Shown here: piece after piece, positions 10,490 to 19,165 of the stretch
How the letters are laid out: every line of letters starts with the position of its first letter
How positions within the stretch are numbered: position 1 is the stretch's first letter
Source: Alphaproteobacteria bacterium MarineAlpha5_Bin9
Lineage (GTDB): Bacteria; Pseudomonadota; Alphaproteobacteria; HIMB59; GCA-002718135
DNA length: 64,000 nucleotides
NCBI GenBank assembly: GCA_002937895.1
Contig: PTKV01000011.1
Span: 1-64,000 of the forward strand
Reading direction: 5' to 3'
Notes under the pieces: model-generated
Told to the model about the DNA's origin: nothing
The model's input: only the letters and a program-made list of their open reading frames with translations
Database searches by the model: none
Program-made: the position numbers and the translations under genes

Positions 10490-11764
10490 TTATCCTAACT
10501 TTATATTATCTATTCCAACAATCTTATTATATAACCAATATAATATAAGCATAATTCCTAACAAAATTGCCCCTAATGCAGAGCATAAACCCCAATTTAA
10601 AGTAGTTTTTAAATGATAAGCTATCCAATGACCAATTAGTTGGCCATCTTTTCCTCCAACTAATTCAGGAGTTATAAAATAACCTATTGCCAAAACAAAT
10701 ACTAGCAAACCTCCTGCACTCATACCTGGAATTGTTTGAGGTAAATAAACCCTTATAAATGCAATAGTTGGCTTTGCACCCAAATTTTGAGCTGCGCGCA
10801 TATGACTTTTTGGGATAACTTTCATTACACTATATAAAGGCAAGATCATAAAAGGCAAAAGTATCTGTGTCATTGCAATAATTGTGCCTGTTTGATTATA
10901 AACCATCTGTATTCTTCCATCATCACTTAAAATTCCAAGCCAAACCAAAACATCATTAATTACTCCATTTTGCTGCAGCATAACAATCCATGCAGTAGTT
11001 CGAACAAGCAAAGAAGTCCAAAATGGTAAAAGAACAAAAATCATTAATATATTACTATATCTTAAGGGTAAACTTGCTAACAAATGGGCAACTGGGAAAC
11101 CTAATAATAAACAAAAAAATGTAACATATATGCTAACTTTAAATGTTTTAATCCAAGTAGAAACATATACTCTTCTATCTTCGTTTTGCATTACTACATT
11201 CTGATCTTGATCAAATGTCCTATCAATTGCATTCCAATAATATATTGATGTTTGCTTATTAATCATTTGACCCATCGCATACCAGAAAGTTGGATCAGCC
11301 CAATTTTCATTGATATCAATTAACGTTTGTTTATATGATAAGGGCTCCTCACCAGATTTAACAATTTTTTTTATTCCTCTTTGTGTTTTTTTAATTAGGC
11401 TTTTCCAACCTGATTTAGAATAGTTCATTCTAGTTAAGGCTCTACCAAGCTGAAGTTTATCTCCGTATGCTATTTCAAGAAATAAAGCTTTATAAACAGA
11501 CTCTGGAGGCAATTCATCTTTTGATTTGTCCCATTTTTTGTATTCTTCAAATGTTTTTTCATAAACTGTGTTAATTTGGCTATCATCAACACTTCTTAAC
11601 ATCATGTCGCCTATTGGCACGACAAAAGTTATAATTATAAATATTAAAAGAGGAAATACTAAGAAAAAAGCTCTGATTTTATTATTTCGCTCAGCTTTTT
11701 TAAGACTCTCTTTTAAAGGAATTCCATCAGTAGTTAAAATTTGTTCTGTAATAATAACCTCCAA
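10490..11764 (-). CDS. ABC transporter permease (PotB-like); exact start uncertain
   Basis: EAA-type loop AQNLGAKPTIAFIRVYLPQTIPGM. The track start at 11764 is TTG. A GGAGG lies inside the first codons and no early in-frame ATG/GTG is present. Confidence 0.8.
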   Translation of the reverse strand: MEVIITEQILTTDGIPLKESLKKAERNNKIRAFFLVFPLLIFIIITFVVPIGDMMLRSVDDSQINTVYEKTFEEYKKWDKSKDELPPESVYKALFLEIAYGDKLQLGRALTRMNYSKSGWKSLIKKTQRGIKKIVKSGEEPLSYKQTLIDINENWADPTFWYAMGQMINKQTSIYYWNAIDRTFDQDQNVVMQNEDRRVYVSTWIKTFKVSIYVTFFCLLLGFPVAHLLASLPLRYSNILMIFVLLPFWTSLLVRTTAWIVMLQQNGVINDVLVWLGILSDDGRIQMVYNQTGTIIAMTQILLPFMILPLYSVMKVIPKSHMRAAQNLGAKPTIAFIRVYLPQTIPGMSAGGLLVFVLAIGYFITPELVGGKDGQLIGHWIAYHLKTTLNWGLCSALGAILLGIMLILYWLYNKIVGIDNIKLG

Positions 11765-11790
11765 AAAAAAGGGCGAGTTATACTCGCCCT
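11763..11790 (-). terminator. Hairpin plus U-tract between the substrate-binding protein gene and the downstream permease
   Basis: On the minus strand: AGGGCGAGTATAACTCGCCCTTTTTTTT (8-bp stem, 3-nt loop, 8 T). Confidence 0.85.
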
Positions 11791-11822
11791 TAGATTAAAT
11801 TAAATTATATTTATAATCAAGC

Positions 11823-12920
11823 TTAGTTACCCATCCAAGCACCATAGCGCTCGTTGATTTCAGCTCCATTATCTGCCCACCATACAGGATCAGCCACAAC
11901 TGATATTTCTAATTTATCAGGAGTATTAGGCATATGATCTAATACATTTATGCCAGTATGAAACCATGGTTCGTTTGCTGCAATAATATCTATACCTGAA
12001 GCTCTCATAGGACCATAAGTTATATATTTAGCTTGTCCTGCTTGTTGTTCAGGCGCTGAAGCCCATTTCATCCACTCTAGAGCTTCATCGAAATTAGGTG
12101 TTCCAGCAGTCATACAAATATATTCTTGCTCAAGAGTTTGACCTTCCCAAATGTATTCAAAGTTTTCACCTTCACTTAAGTTAGCTGCTCCAACTCTACC
12201 ATTGTATGCAATTGACATTATAACTTCGCCACTTTTAACTAATTCTAATGGTTTTGATCCAGCAGACCAAAAAACAACATCATCTTTAATTGTATCAAGT
12301 TTATTAAAAATTCTATCAACAACTCCAGATTGACTATCAAGAACAGTATTAACAGCAGAAGGTGTTACTCCGTCAGCAACTAGTGCTAGTTCAGCAATAC
12401 CATTTGCCCAAGTGTGAATACCTCTTTTTCCAGGAAATCTTTCTGTATCAAAAAAATCTGCAGCTCTAGATGGTTTTTCACCTGAAAAAGCATCTGGATC
12501 GAAAAATACTACATAAGTCCAGAAAATTTGAGGAGCGCAACAATCTGAAAGATTTGTCACTCCACTATTTGCCATATCCGCAATCATGCCAGTTCCATCT
12601 GGTGCTTTTGGGAAATCATCGTAATGCATAGAAATATCTTGAAATAAACCTTCATCACAGCCAACAATAGCTTCAGATGGTAAAACGTCTACAACGTCCC
12701 ATTTGATATTTCCACTTTCAACCTGAGCTCTAACTTCTCCCAGACCTCCGTTGTATGCTTCAAACTTAACAGATCCTGGATCTTTATAAGTATCTACATA
12801 TGCCTTAATTTGACTTTCTGTATATGCACCGCCCCATGAAGCTACAGTAATATCTGCATTAGCTCCAAATGGAAATGCAAGAAAAGAAATAAATAAGAAG
12901 GCTTTAAAAAAATTTGACAT
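11823..12920 (-). CDS. ABC transporter periplasmic substrate-binding protein (PotD-like)
   Basis: Signal peptide MSNFFKAFLFISFLAFPFGANA; TVASWGGAYTESQ; strong SD (AGGGAGGA) upstream. Confidence 0.85.
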   Translation of the reverse strand: MSNFFKAFLFISFLAFPFGANADITVASWGGAYTESQIKAYVDTYKDPGSVKFEAYNGGLGEVRAQVESGNIKWDVVDVLPSEAIVGCDEGLFQDISMHYDDFPKAPDGTGMIADMANSGVTNLSDCCAPQIFWTYVVFFDPDAFSGEKPSRAADFFDTERFPGKRGIHTWANGIAELALVADGVTPSAVNTVLDSQSGVVDRIFNKLDTIKDDVVFWSAGSKPLELVKSGEVIMSIAYNGRVGAANLSEGENFEYIWEGQTLEQEYICMTAGTPNFDEALEWMKWASAPEQQAGQAKYITYGPMRASGIDIIAANEPWFHTGINVLDHMPNTPDKLEISVVADPVWWADNGAEINERYGAWMGN

Positions 12921-13057
12921 AATCTTCCTCCCTTTTTTAAGTTAACTTTAATTTGTCGTTTATGTCTTTTTCTACGTTGCTCATAACATGCTTAGAAACT
13001 AAAAAAAAGGGTTAAATAGACCGAAAATCTAGGAAAATTAGTATAAAAAATAAATAT

Positions 13058-14149
13058 TTAGTTAAAATCAAGGGCTCTAATATCTTTTGCATCCCATGAA
13101 ACATTTATGTTTGAACCTTCTTCAATATTTATATTTCCTTCGTTAGGGATTTTGACTATAAATTCTTCATTATTACATACATTTAATCTAGCTCTGATAT
13201 GATCTCCTAAATAAATCAATTCTTTTACAGTGCCGTTAAATGTATTTACGTCAGCAGAAGATTCTTCTTTTAAAACTACTCTCTCAGGTCTGACTGATAG
13301 TTGAGTTTTTTCCCCAACTGAATTAACATTAATTTTCATTGCTTTTACTATACCGCCTCCATCCAAATCAACTAAACAAAAATCACCTTCAATTTCCTTG
13401 ATAGTACCCGTCATTCTATTATTTTCTCCTATAAATTGAGCTACAAAGGAATTTTCTGGCTTTTCATATAAAATATCTGGTGTGGAAAGTTGTTGAATAA
13501 CACCATCATTAAATACAGCAATGCGATTAGACATTGTTAAAGCTTCACTTTGATCATGAGTTACATAAACCACGGTTATACCTATTCTTTCATGAATGTG
13601 CTTAATTTCATATTGCATTTGTTCCCTAAGATTTTTATCTAAGGCTCCTAAAGGTTCATCCATTAAAACCAATCGAGGCTCAAAAACTAAAGCCCGAGCA
13701 AGAGCTACTCTTTGTTGCTGACCTCCTGAAAGTTGAGCTGGAAAACGATTTCCAAAATCTCCAAGCTCTACCATATCTAAAGCTTTTTTAACTCTATTTT
13801 CAATATCTGATTTTGATTTTTTTCTAACTTCTAATGGAAAAGATAAATTTTCATTTACAGTCATATGAGGAAACAAAGCATAATTTTGAAAAACCATACC
13901 AATTTCTCTTTCATAAGGTGGAATCTTACTAATAGGTTGATTATCTAAATAAATTTCTCCGTTTGTTGGGGTTTCAAATCCGGCAAGCATCATAAGTGTT
14001 GTTGTCTTGCCTGATCCTGATGGTCCTAGCATTGTAACAAATTCACTTTTATCTATATTTAGGTTTAAGTTTTTAACTACTAAAATTTCACCATCGTAAC
14101 TTTTATCTATTTTTTCAAATTTTACAAATGACTCTATGTTATTATTCAA
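13058..14149 (-). CDS. ABC transporter ATPase (PotA-like) with TOBE-type C-terminus
   Basis: GPSGSGKTTTLMMLAGFE, LSGGQQQRVALARAL, RLVLMDEPLGALD. Confidence 0.88.
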   Translation of the reverse strand: MNNNIESFVKFEKIDKSYDGEILVVKNLNLNIDKSEFVTMLGPSGSGKTTTLMMLAGFETPTNGEIYLDNQPISKIPPYEREIGMVFQNYALFPHMTVNENLSFPLEVRKKSKSDIENRVKKALDMVELGDFGNRFPAQLSGGQQQRVALARALVFEPRLVLMDEPLGALDKNLREQMQYEIKHIHERIGITVVYVTHDQSEALTMSNRIAVFNDGVIQQLSTPDILYEKPENSFVAQFIGENNRMTGTIKEIEGDFCLVDLDGGGIVKAMKINVNSVGEKTQLSVRPERVVLKEESSADVNTFNGTVKELIYLGDHIRARLNVCNNEEFIVKIPNEGNINIEEGSNINVSWDAKDIRALDFN

Positions 14150-14246
14150 ATTATATCTCCTTGTGAAAATAATAAATATATGTGATAAAAGAACTTAGCT
14201 TATTTTTCAAGAAATGCTTTAAATTTATTTCTATTTATTAACAAAT

Positions 14247-15095
14247 ATGAATATTAAAGGTATAATTTATGCGATTAGTGCTGCTTGTTTCTTTGGTTTA
14301 ATTCCAACAACAGCTAAAATATCTTATGAATATGGAGGAGATCCTAATTTAGCGATTTTTGCTAGATTTTCAATTGCATGTTTTTTAATTGCTTTTCCTA
14401 TTTTTTTTATAAAAATAGATTTTAATGAAATCTTTAAACATTTCTATTTTTTATTACTTATATCTTGTGGATTTATATGCTTAACCTTTGGACTTTTAAG
14501 TTCTGTTAATTATATTCCAGTAAGTTTAACAGCTTTAATTTTTTATACTTACCCACTAGTAATAATTAGTTATTTTTTTATAAAAACTAAAAAATTAACA
14601 ATTTCAAAACTTATAGGTTTTCTTTCAGCTTTTATAGGCTTAGGTTTAGCACTAACTCCTACATTTAGTAATTTAAATATTTATGGTGTTTCGCTAGCCT
14701 TACTAGCTTCTTTTGGGGCGTCAATTATATTAATTACAAATGAGTATCTTGCAAAATATCTTAATGCATTGATTATTCACTCATTCATCAACATTTTATG
14801 TTTATGTTTTTTTATAACCATTATATTAGCATTTGATAATTTAGATTTCGATATTCCTTTATTTGGATGGTTTTTTATAATTTTTGCATCTCTATGCTAC
14901 TTCATTGCTCTTCTATTTCAACTGAATGCAGTAAAAGTTATAGGTTCTACTCAAACCTCATTATTGCTATATCTTGAACCACTTGTTGCAATTTCTTCTG
15001 CAATTTTATTTTTAAATGAAAGCTTAACTTTTTTACAAATTATAGGTGTAATAATAGTCATAATTTCATTAATTATGACTAGTAGAAAATTTTAA
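14247..15095 (+). CDS. EamA/DMT-family transporter
   Basis: Ten predicted TM segments; EPLVAISSAILFLNESLTFLQIIGVIIVIISLI typical of EamA. Confidence 0.82.
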   Translation: MNIKGIIYAISAACFFGLIPTTAKISYEYGGDPNLAIFARFSIACFLIAFPIFFIKIDFNEIFKHFYFLLLISCGFICLTFGLLSSVNYIPVSLTALIFYTYPLVIISYFFIKTKKLTISKLIGFLSAFIGLGLALTPTFSNLNIYGVSLALLASFGASIILITNEYLAKYLNALIIHSFINILCLCFFITIILAFDNLDFDIPLFGWFFIIFASLCYFIALLFQLNAVKVIGSTQTSLLLYLEPLVAISSAILFLNESLTFLQIIGVIIVIISLIMTSRKF

Positions 15096-15123
15096 ATATT
15101 TATAGGAGGAAATGCTATAATAT

Positions 15124-15192
15124 TTATGTTGCTAGAAAATAAAGTACTATGACTACAACTACAATTCCAATAATCCAATACCATCTGTTCAT
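15124..15192 (-). CDS. Unannotated 22-aa single-TM peptide MNRWYWIIGIVVVVIVLYFLAT
   Basis: ATG to TAA ORF preceded by AAGGAG with 5-nt spacing; one hydrophobic helix. Below the ORF-track length cut-off. Confidence 0.5.
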   Translation of the reverse strand: MNRWYWIIGIVVVVIVLYFLAT

Positions 15193-15261
15193 ATCAGCTC
15201 CTTATTTATAATTTAAAGTATCTTATTATTAATATATAAAAATTCAATATTTAATTGACTA

Positions 15262-16251
15262 ATGAAAAAAATAAAAACCATAGGCATTATTGGAACTGGC
15301 TTAATTGGTAGTGGATGGGCTGCTAGAGCTATTCATTATGGTGTAAATGTAATAGGATTTGACAAAAATACAAGTCAAGAATCTAGTTTTAAAGAATCTG
15401 TTAATAGAGCTTTACCTTATTTAAAAAAACTAACATCAGATTTGAAGATGCCTAAAAAAGGGAAACTTTGTTTTACAACAAATTTAAATGAATTAATAAA
15501 TTTATCAGATATTTATCAAGAAAATGTTCCAGAGAATTTAAAACTTAAATCAAGAATTCTCTCAGAGATTGATTTAAATTCCGATCCAAAAAAAATTATT
15601 TGCTCAAGCACTTCAGGATTTATGCCAAGTAAATTACAAAAAAACTTTAAAAATCCTGAAAGATTTTTAGTAGCTCATCCTTTTAATCCTGTATACTTAT
15701 GTCCTTTAGTAGAAATAGTTCCTGGTAAAAAAACTTCAAATCATTTTAAAAAATTAGCTAAAAATTTTTATGAAAATATTGGTATGCATGTGCTTTTAGT
15801 AAGAAAAGAAATACCTGGGCATATTTCTGATAGATTACAAGAATCTATGTGGAGAGAAGTTTTATATTTACTAAAAGATAATGTAGCTAACACAAAAGAG
15901 ATTGATGAATCAATTACTCACGGACCTGGACTAAGATGGTCAATAATGGGCATTAACCAGTTATGGTTTTTGGCAGGTGGCAAAGGAGGGACTAAGCATT
16001 TTATAAATCAGTTTGGTCCTGCACTTAAATGGCCTTGGTCACATATGAAAGCTCCAAATCTAAATAAAAAAATAGTTGAAAGATTTTCAAGAGGCACAAA
16101 AAAACAAACCAATGGAAAATCAATAAATGAAATAGAGAAAATAAGAGATGATTGTTTAGTAGCTATTCTTAAAGTATTAAAAAAGCACAACTTTGCTAGT
16201 GGAAATACATTAAATATTTTTGAAAAAAATTTAAAAAAAATAAATAAATAA
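15262..16251 (+). CDS. L-carnitine 3-dehydrogenase-like (3-hydroxyacyl-CoA dehydrogenase superfamily)
   Basis: GIIGTGLIGSGWAARAIHYG; SSTSGFMPSKLQ; VAHPFNPVYLCPLVEIVPG; LRWSIMGINQLWFLAGGKGG, which resembles LcdH proteins. Confidence 0.72.
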   Translation: MKKIKTIGIIGTGLIGSGWAARAIHYGVNVIGFDKNTSQESSFKESVNRALPYLKKLTSDLKMPKKGKLCFTTNLNELINLSDIYQENVPENLKLKSRILSEIDLNSDPKKIICSSTSGFMPSKLQKNFKNPERFLVAHPFNPVYLCPLVEIVPGKKTSNHFKKLAKNFYENIGMHVLLVRKEIPGHISDRLQESMWREVLYLLKDNVANTKEIDESITHGPGLRWSIMGINQLWFLAGGKGGTKHFINQFGPALKWPWSHMKAPNLNKKIVERFSRGTKKQTNGKSINEIEKIRDDCLVAILKVLKKHNFASGNTLNIFEKNLKKINK

Positions 16252-16252
16252 A

Positions 16253-17377
16253 TTATTTATTTCTTAAAAAAGGCAATTTACAAATTTTAGTCTTTATAAA
16301 TTTATCTTTAATTTTGATATTGTATTCACTATTAGTAATATTTTTTGAAAAATTAATTATAGCCAGCCCAATATTTTTTTTTAATCTCGGAGAATAAACA
16401 CTTGATGTTATTTTTCCTATTTTTTCATTATTATCATACAAAATAATATGATCAGCTATATAATCATCAAAATTTGATGTTTCAATTTCTATACCAACCA
16501 ATCTTTTTTTTGGCCCTTCTTCTTTAATCTTTTTCAAATGATTCATTGATAAACAATTAGATTTTTTATCAAAATCTATGAATTTTTCTAAATTAATATC
16601 ATACGGCGTTTCGCTTAAAGACATATCACTACCATAAGAAAGCATGCCAGATTCAATTCTACTTATTTGAGAAGGGGCAGCTGGAGCAATATTAAACTCT
16701 TTTCCAGCTTTCATAATAATTTCCCATAATTCATTTCCTAATTTACCATCGCATAAATATATTTCATATCCTGCTTCACCACTCCAACCACTTCTAGCTA
16801 TATAAACAGGAATATCACTTATTTGAAATTTTTTAAAATTAAAAAATTTTAGATCTCTTACCCATGAACCAACAAGTTTTTCCATAACAGAGGGGGCTTT
16901 TGGACCCTGTAATGATAATGGAGATACATCAGGTTCACCTAATGAAATATCAAAATTTTTTGATGAAGCAATCCCTAAACACCACAATAAGACATCACTA
17001 TCTGCAATTGATAACCAAAAATGATTTTGATCTAATTTTAATAAAACTGGATCATTAACTATTCCACCATTTTTTTCAGTTAATAAAATATACATACATT
17101 GACCTATTTTGCATTTAGAAATATCTCTTGGTGTAATAAATTCTATAAATCTTTCAGCATCTTTACCTTTTATTTCAACTTGTCTTTCTCCTGCAACATC
17201 CCATAATGTTACATCTTTTACCAGAGACCAATAATCATCTACAAATGATTTGTAAAATGTTGGCATATACATTTTATTATATACTGTGTAGCCTTTACAA
17301 CCCCATTTAATGGTTGAATCAAAAAAAGGGGATTTTCTTATTCTAGTGCCAAAACTTATTTCTGGTTTATCGCTCAT
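16253..17377 (-). CDS. GcvT-family aminomethyltransferase, DMSP demethylase (DmdA)-like
   Basis: RIRKSPFFDSTIKWGCKGYTVYNKMYMPTFY, WDVAGERQVEIKGKDA, PDVSPLSLQGPKAPSVM, YIARSGWSGEAGYEIYL resemble DmdA; exact substrate not provable here. Confidence 0.68.
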   Translation of the reverse strand: MSDKPEISFGTRIRKSPFFDSTIKWGCKGYTVYNKMYMPTFYKSFVDDYWSLVKDVTLWDVAGERQVEIKGKDAERFIEFITPRDISKCKIGQCMYILLTEKNGGIVNDPVLLKLDQNHFWLSIADSDVLLWCLGIASSKNFDISLGEPDVSPLSLQGPKAPSVMEKLVGSWVRDLKFFNFKKFQISDIPVYIARSGWSGEAGYEIYLCDGKLGNELWEIIMKAGKEFNIAPAAPSQISRIESGMLSYGSDMSLSETPYDINLEKFIDFDKKSNCLSMNHLKKIKEEGPKKRLVGIEIETSNFDDYIADHIILYDNNEKIGKITSSVYSPRLKKNIGLAIINFSKNITNSEYNIKIKDKFIKTKICKLPFLRNK

Positions 17378-17382
17378 ATATT

Positions 17383-18555
17383 TTAGATTAAGTGAAGTTC
17401 TCGGGGAAAATTACAAAATAGTTCAGCTCCACTTTCAGTTACACGAATAGATTCACTTATTTCTAAACCCCAAGTATCCATCCACATACCAGCCATTAAA
17501 TGATATGTTACATTTGGTCTTAAAATAGTCATTTCATTTTTTCTAATACTTAGAGTATGTTCTCCCCAATCCGGGGGATATCCAATTCCAATAGAATAAC
17601 CACATCTTGATTCTTTTTCCACACCATATTTTTCTAGAACTTTCCAAAATGCAACAGCCACATCATGACAACTATTGCCTGGTTTAGTAGCCTCAATTGC
17701 TTTTTCAACTCCTTCATTTGTAATTTTTAAGGTGTCTGTTATTTTTGGATCTGGTTTCCCTATATATACAGTTCTAGATAATGCACAATGATATCTATTT
17801 TTTACTCCTCCCAACTCAATTATTGTTCCTTCATCTTGCTTTAATTTTTTATCAGTAGGTGTGAGATGAGAGGCAGAAGCTGACTCTCCACTAGCTAAAA
17901 TTATGTTTAAACCAGAATATTCTCCACCAATTTGAATATCTTCATTACCTCCCAAAAGAGTTTGTTGAATCTTGCCAGCAACAAAGCTTTGTTTTATATC
18001 CGGTTTTATTTCATTATAAGCCGTTCGCATTCCAGCTTGAACTAGTTTAGCTGCTTCTTTCATATAAGCTATCTCTGAGTCAGATTTTATATATCTAATC
18101 CAATTAACTAACAAATAACCATTTTTAAAATTTGCATTTGGACAATGATTTAATAATCTATTATGACATTCGGCAGTATAATAATAGCTATCCATTTCAA
18201 CTCCAATATTTTTATTTTCCCATTTATTTTCTTTAATAAAAATAGATAAATAATCAAAAGGATGAGAAGGTGGAGATTGAATTAATTTTTCTGGATATCC
18301 TAGTATATTTTCATTTTTAAGAAAAGTAGTAATTCTTGCACCATTAGAATCTTGCTTTCTTCCAAACCATATTGGCTGATCTTTGTCTAAGGATATTATT
18401 ACCACCTGTGGAACATAAAATGACCATCCATCATATCCTGTTAAATAATTCATATTAGAAGGATCTGAAAGAATAAGAACGTCTAATCCTTTCTCAGACA
18501 TTTTACTTTTTACATTTGTTAATCTAGCGTTATATTCTTGAGTAGTAAAATTCAT
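17383..18555 (-). CDS. doeA: M24/creatinase-fold hydrolase, ectoine hydrolase (DoeA/EutD)-like
   Basis: SDPSNMNYLTGYDGWSFYVPQ, IGVEMDSYYYTAECH, RYHCALSRTVYIGKP, IGIGYPPDWGEHTLSIR, GMWMDTWGLEISESI, as recalled from DoeA/EutD sequences. Confidence 0.75.
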   Translation of the reverse strand: MNFTTQEYNARLTNVKSKMSEKGLDVLILSDPSNMNYLTGYDGWSFYVPQVVIISLDKDQPIWFGRKQDSNGARITTFLKNENILGYPEKLIQSPPSHPFDYLSIFIKENKWENKNIGVEMDSYYYTAECHNRLLNHCPNANFKNGYLLVNWIRYIKSDSEIAYMKEAAKLVQAGMRTAYNEIKPDIKQSFVAGKIQQTLLGGNEDIQIGGEYSGLNIILASGESASASHLTPTDKKLKQDEGTIIELGGVKNRYHCALSRTVYIGKPDPKITDTLKITNEGVEKAIEATKPGNSCHDVAVAFWKVLEKYGVEKESRCGYSIGIGYPPDWGEHTLSIRKNEMTILRPNVTYHLMAGMWMDTWGLEISESIRVTESGAELFCNFPRELHLI

Positions 18556-18598
18556 AATTTCTATCTATTCATTTTAAAAAAATTGTCTATGAACTTAA

Positions 18599-19165
18599 TT
18601 ATCTTTCTAAGATTTCATAACCAAATTGTTTAGAGGAATTTATTAAAATTTCCCAAATTGATAAGGCAAAACCCCTAGGTATGAAAAGATAATAATTATT
18701 GTTGGAAAACTTGATCAATTTTATACTGACATGATGAATTGAAGAACTTACTGATGAAGTGTGAGATAATATATTTTCTCTAAGATCTATGGGTATGTGT
18801 CTATTTAGTAAAGATGTAGCTTCATTTCCTGAAATGATTAGACAGGTAAATGCATGAGACATATCTAAAGTTGATCCTAAATTTTCAGATAAAAATATAT
18901 TTTTATTTAATAACCACCATTTCAAAGGTTCCATTCTCCAAAGAGAAAATTCCTTATTAATAATTCCTTTATTAAAACCAGGTAAATTGCTTAAATTCAA
19001 TTCATCTATTACAAAACTTTCAAAATTAGGCAAAGTATTTGGCCAGCAAGCTATTTGTTGTAAATTTAAATTATTATATTCTTTAAAAGAAACATTTATT
19101 TTATTATTAAAAGGATAACTTCCAGTAAAATAATTAGAATCTAAAGCTGAATATCTTTTAAACAT
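18599..19165 (-). CDS. soxG: Sarcosine oxidase gamma subunit (divergent)
   Basis: Position immediately downstream of soxA, small GcvT-like protein (SLWRMEPLKWWLL, LDMSHAFTCLIISGNEATSLLNRHIPIDLR). Start set at the internal Met after the soxA stop region. Confidence 0.72.
   Translation of the reverse strand: MFKRYSALDSNYFTGSYPFNNKINVSFKEYNNLNLQQIACWPNTLPNFESFVIDELNLSNLPGFNKGIINKEFSLWRMEPLKWWLLNKNIFLSENLGSTLDMSHAFTCLIISGNEATSLLNRHIPIDLRENILSHTSSVSSSIHHVSIKLIKFSNNNYYLFIPRGFALSIWEILINSSKQFGYEILER

Noticed and set aside
12921-13057. 15-codon ORF (MSNVEKDINDKLKLT) in the leader of the PotD-like gene
   Set aside because: No SD upstream and low-complexity composition; more likely plain leader sequence.
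15106-15150. Plus-strand mini-ORFs after AGGAGG (M-L-stop and an 8-codon ORF) downstream of the EamA gene
   Set aside because: Too short and SD spacing is poor (2 nt for the first); likely chance.
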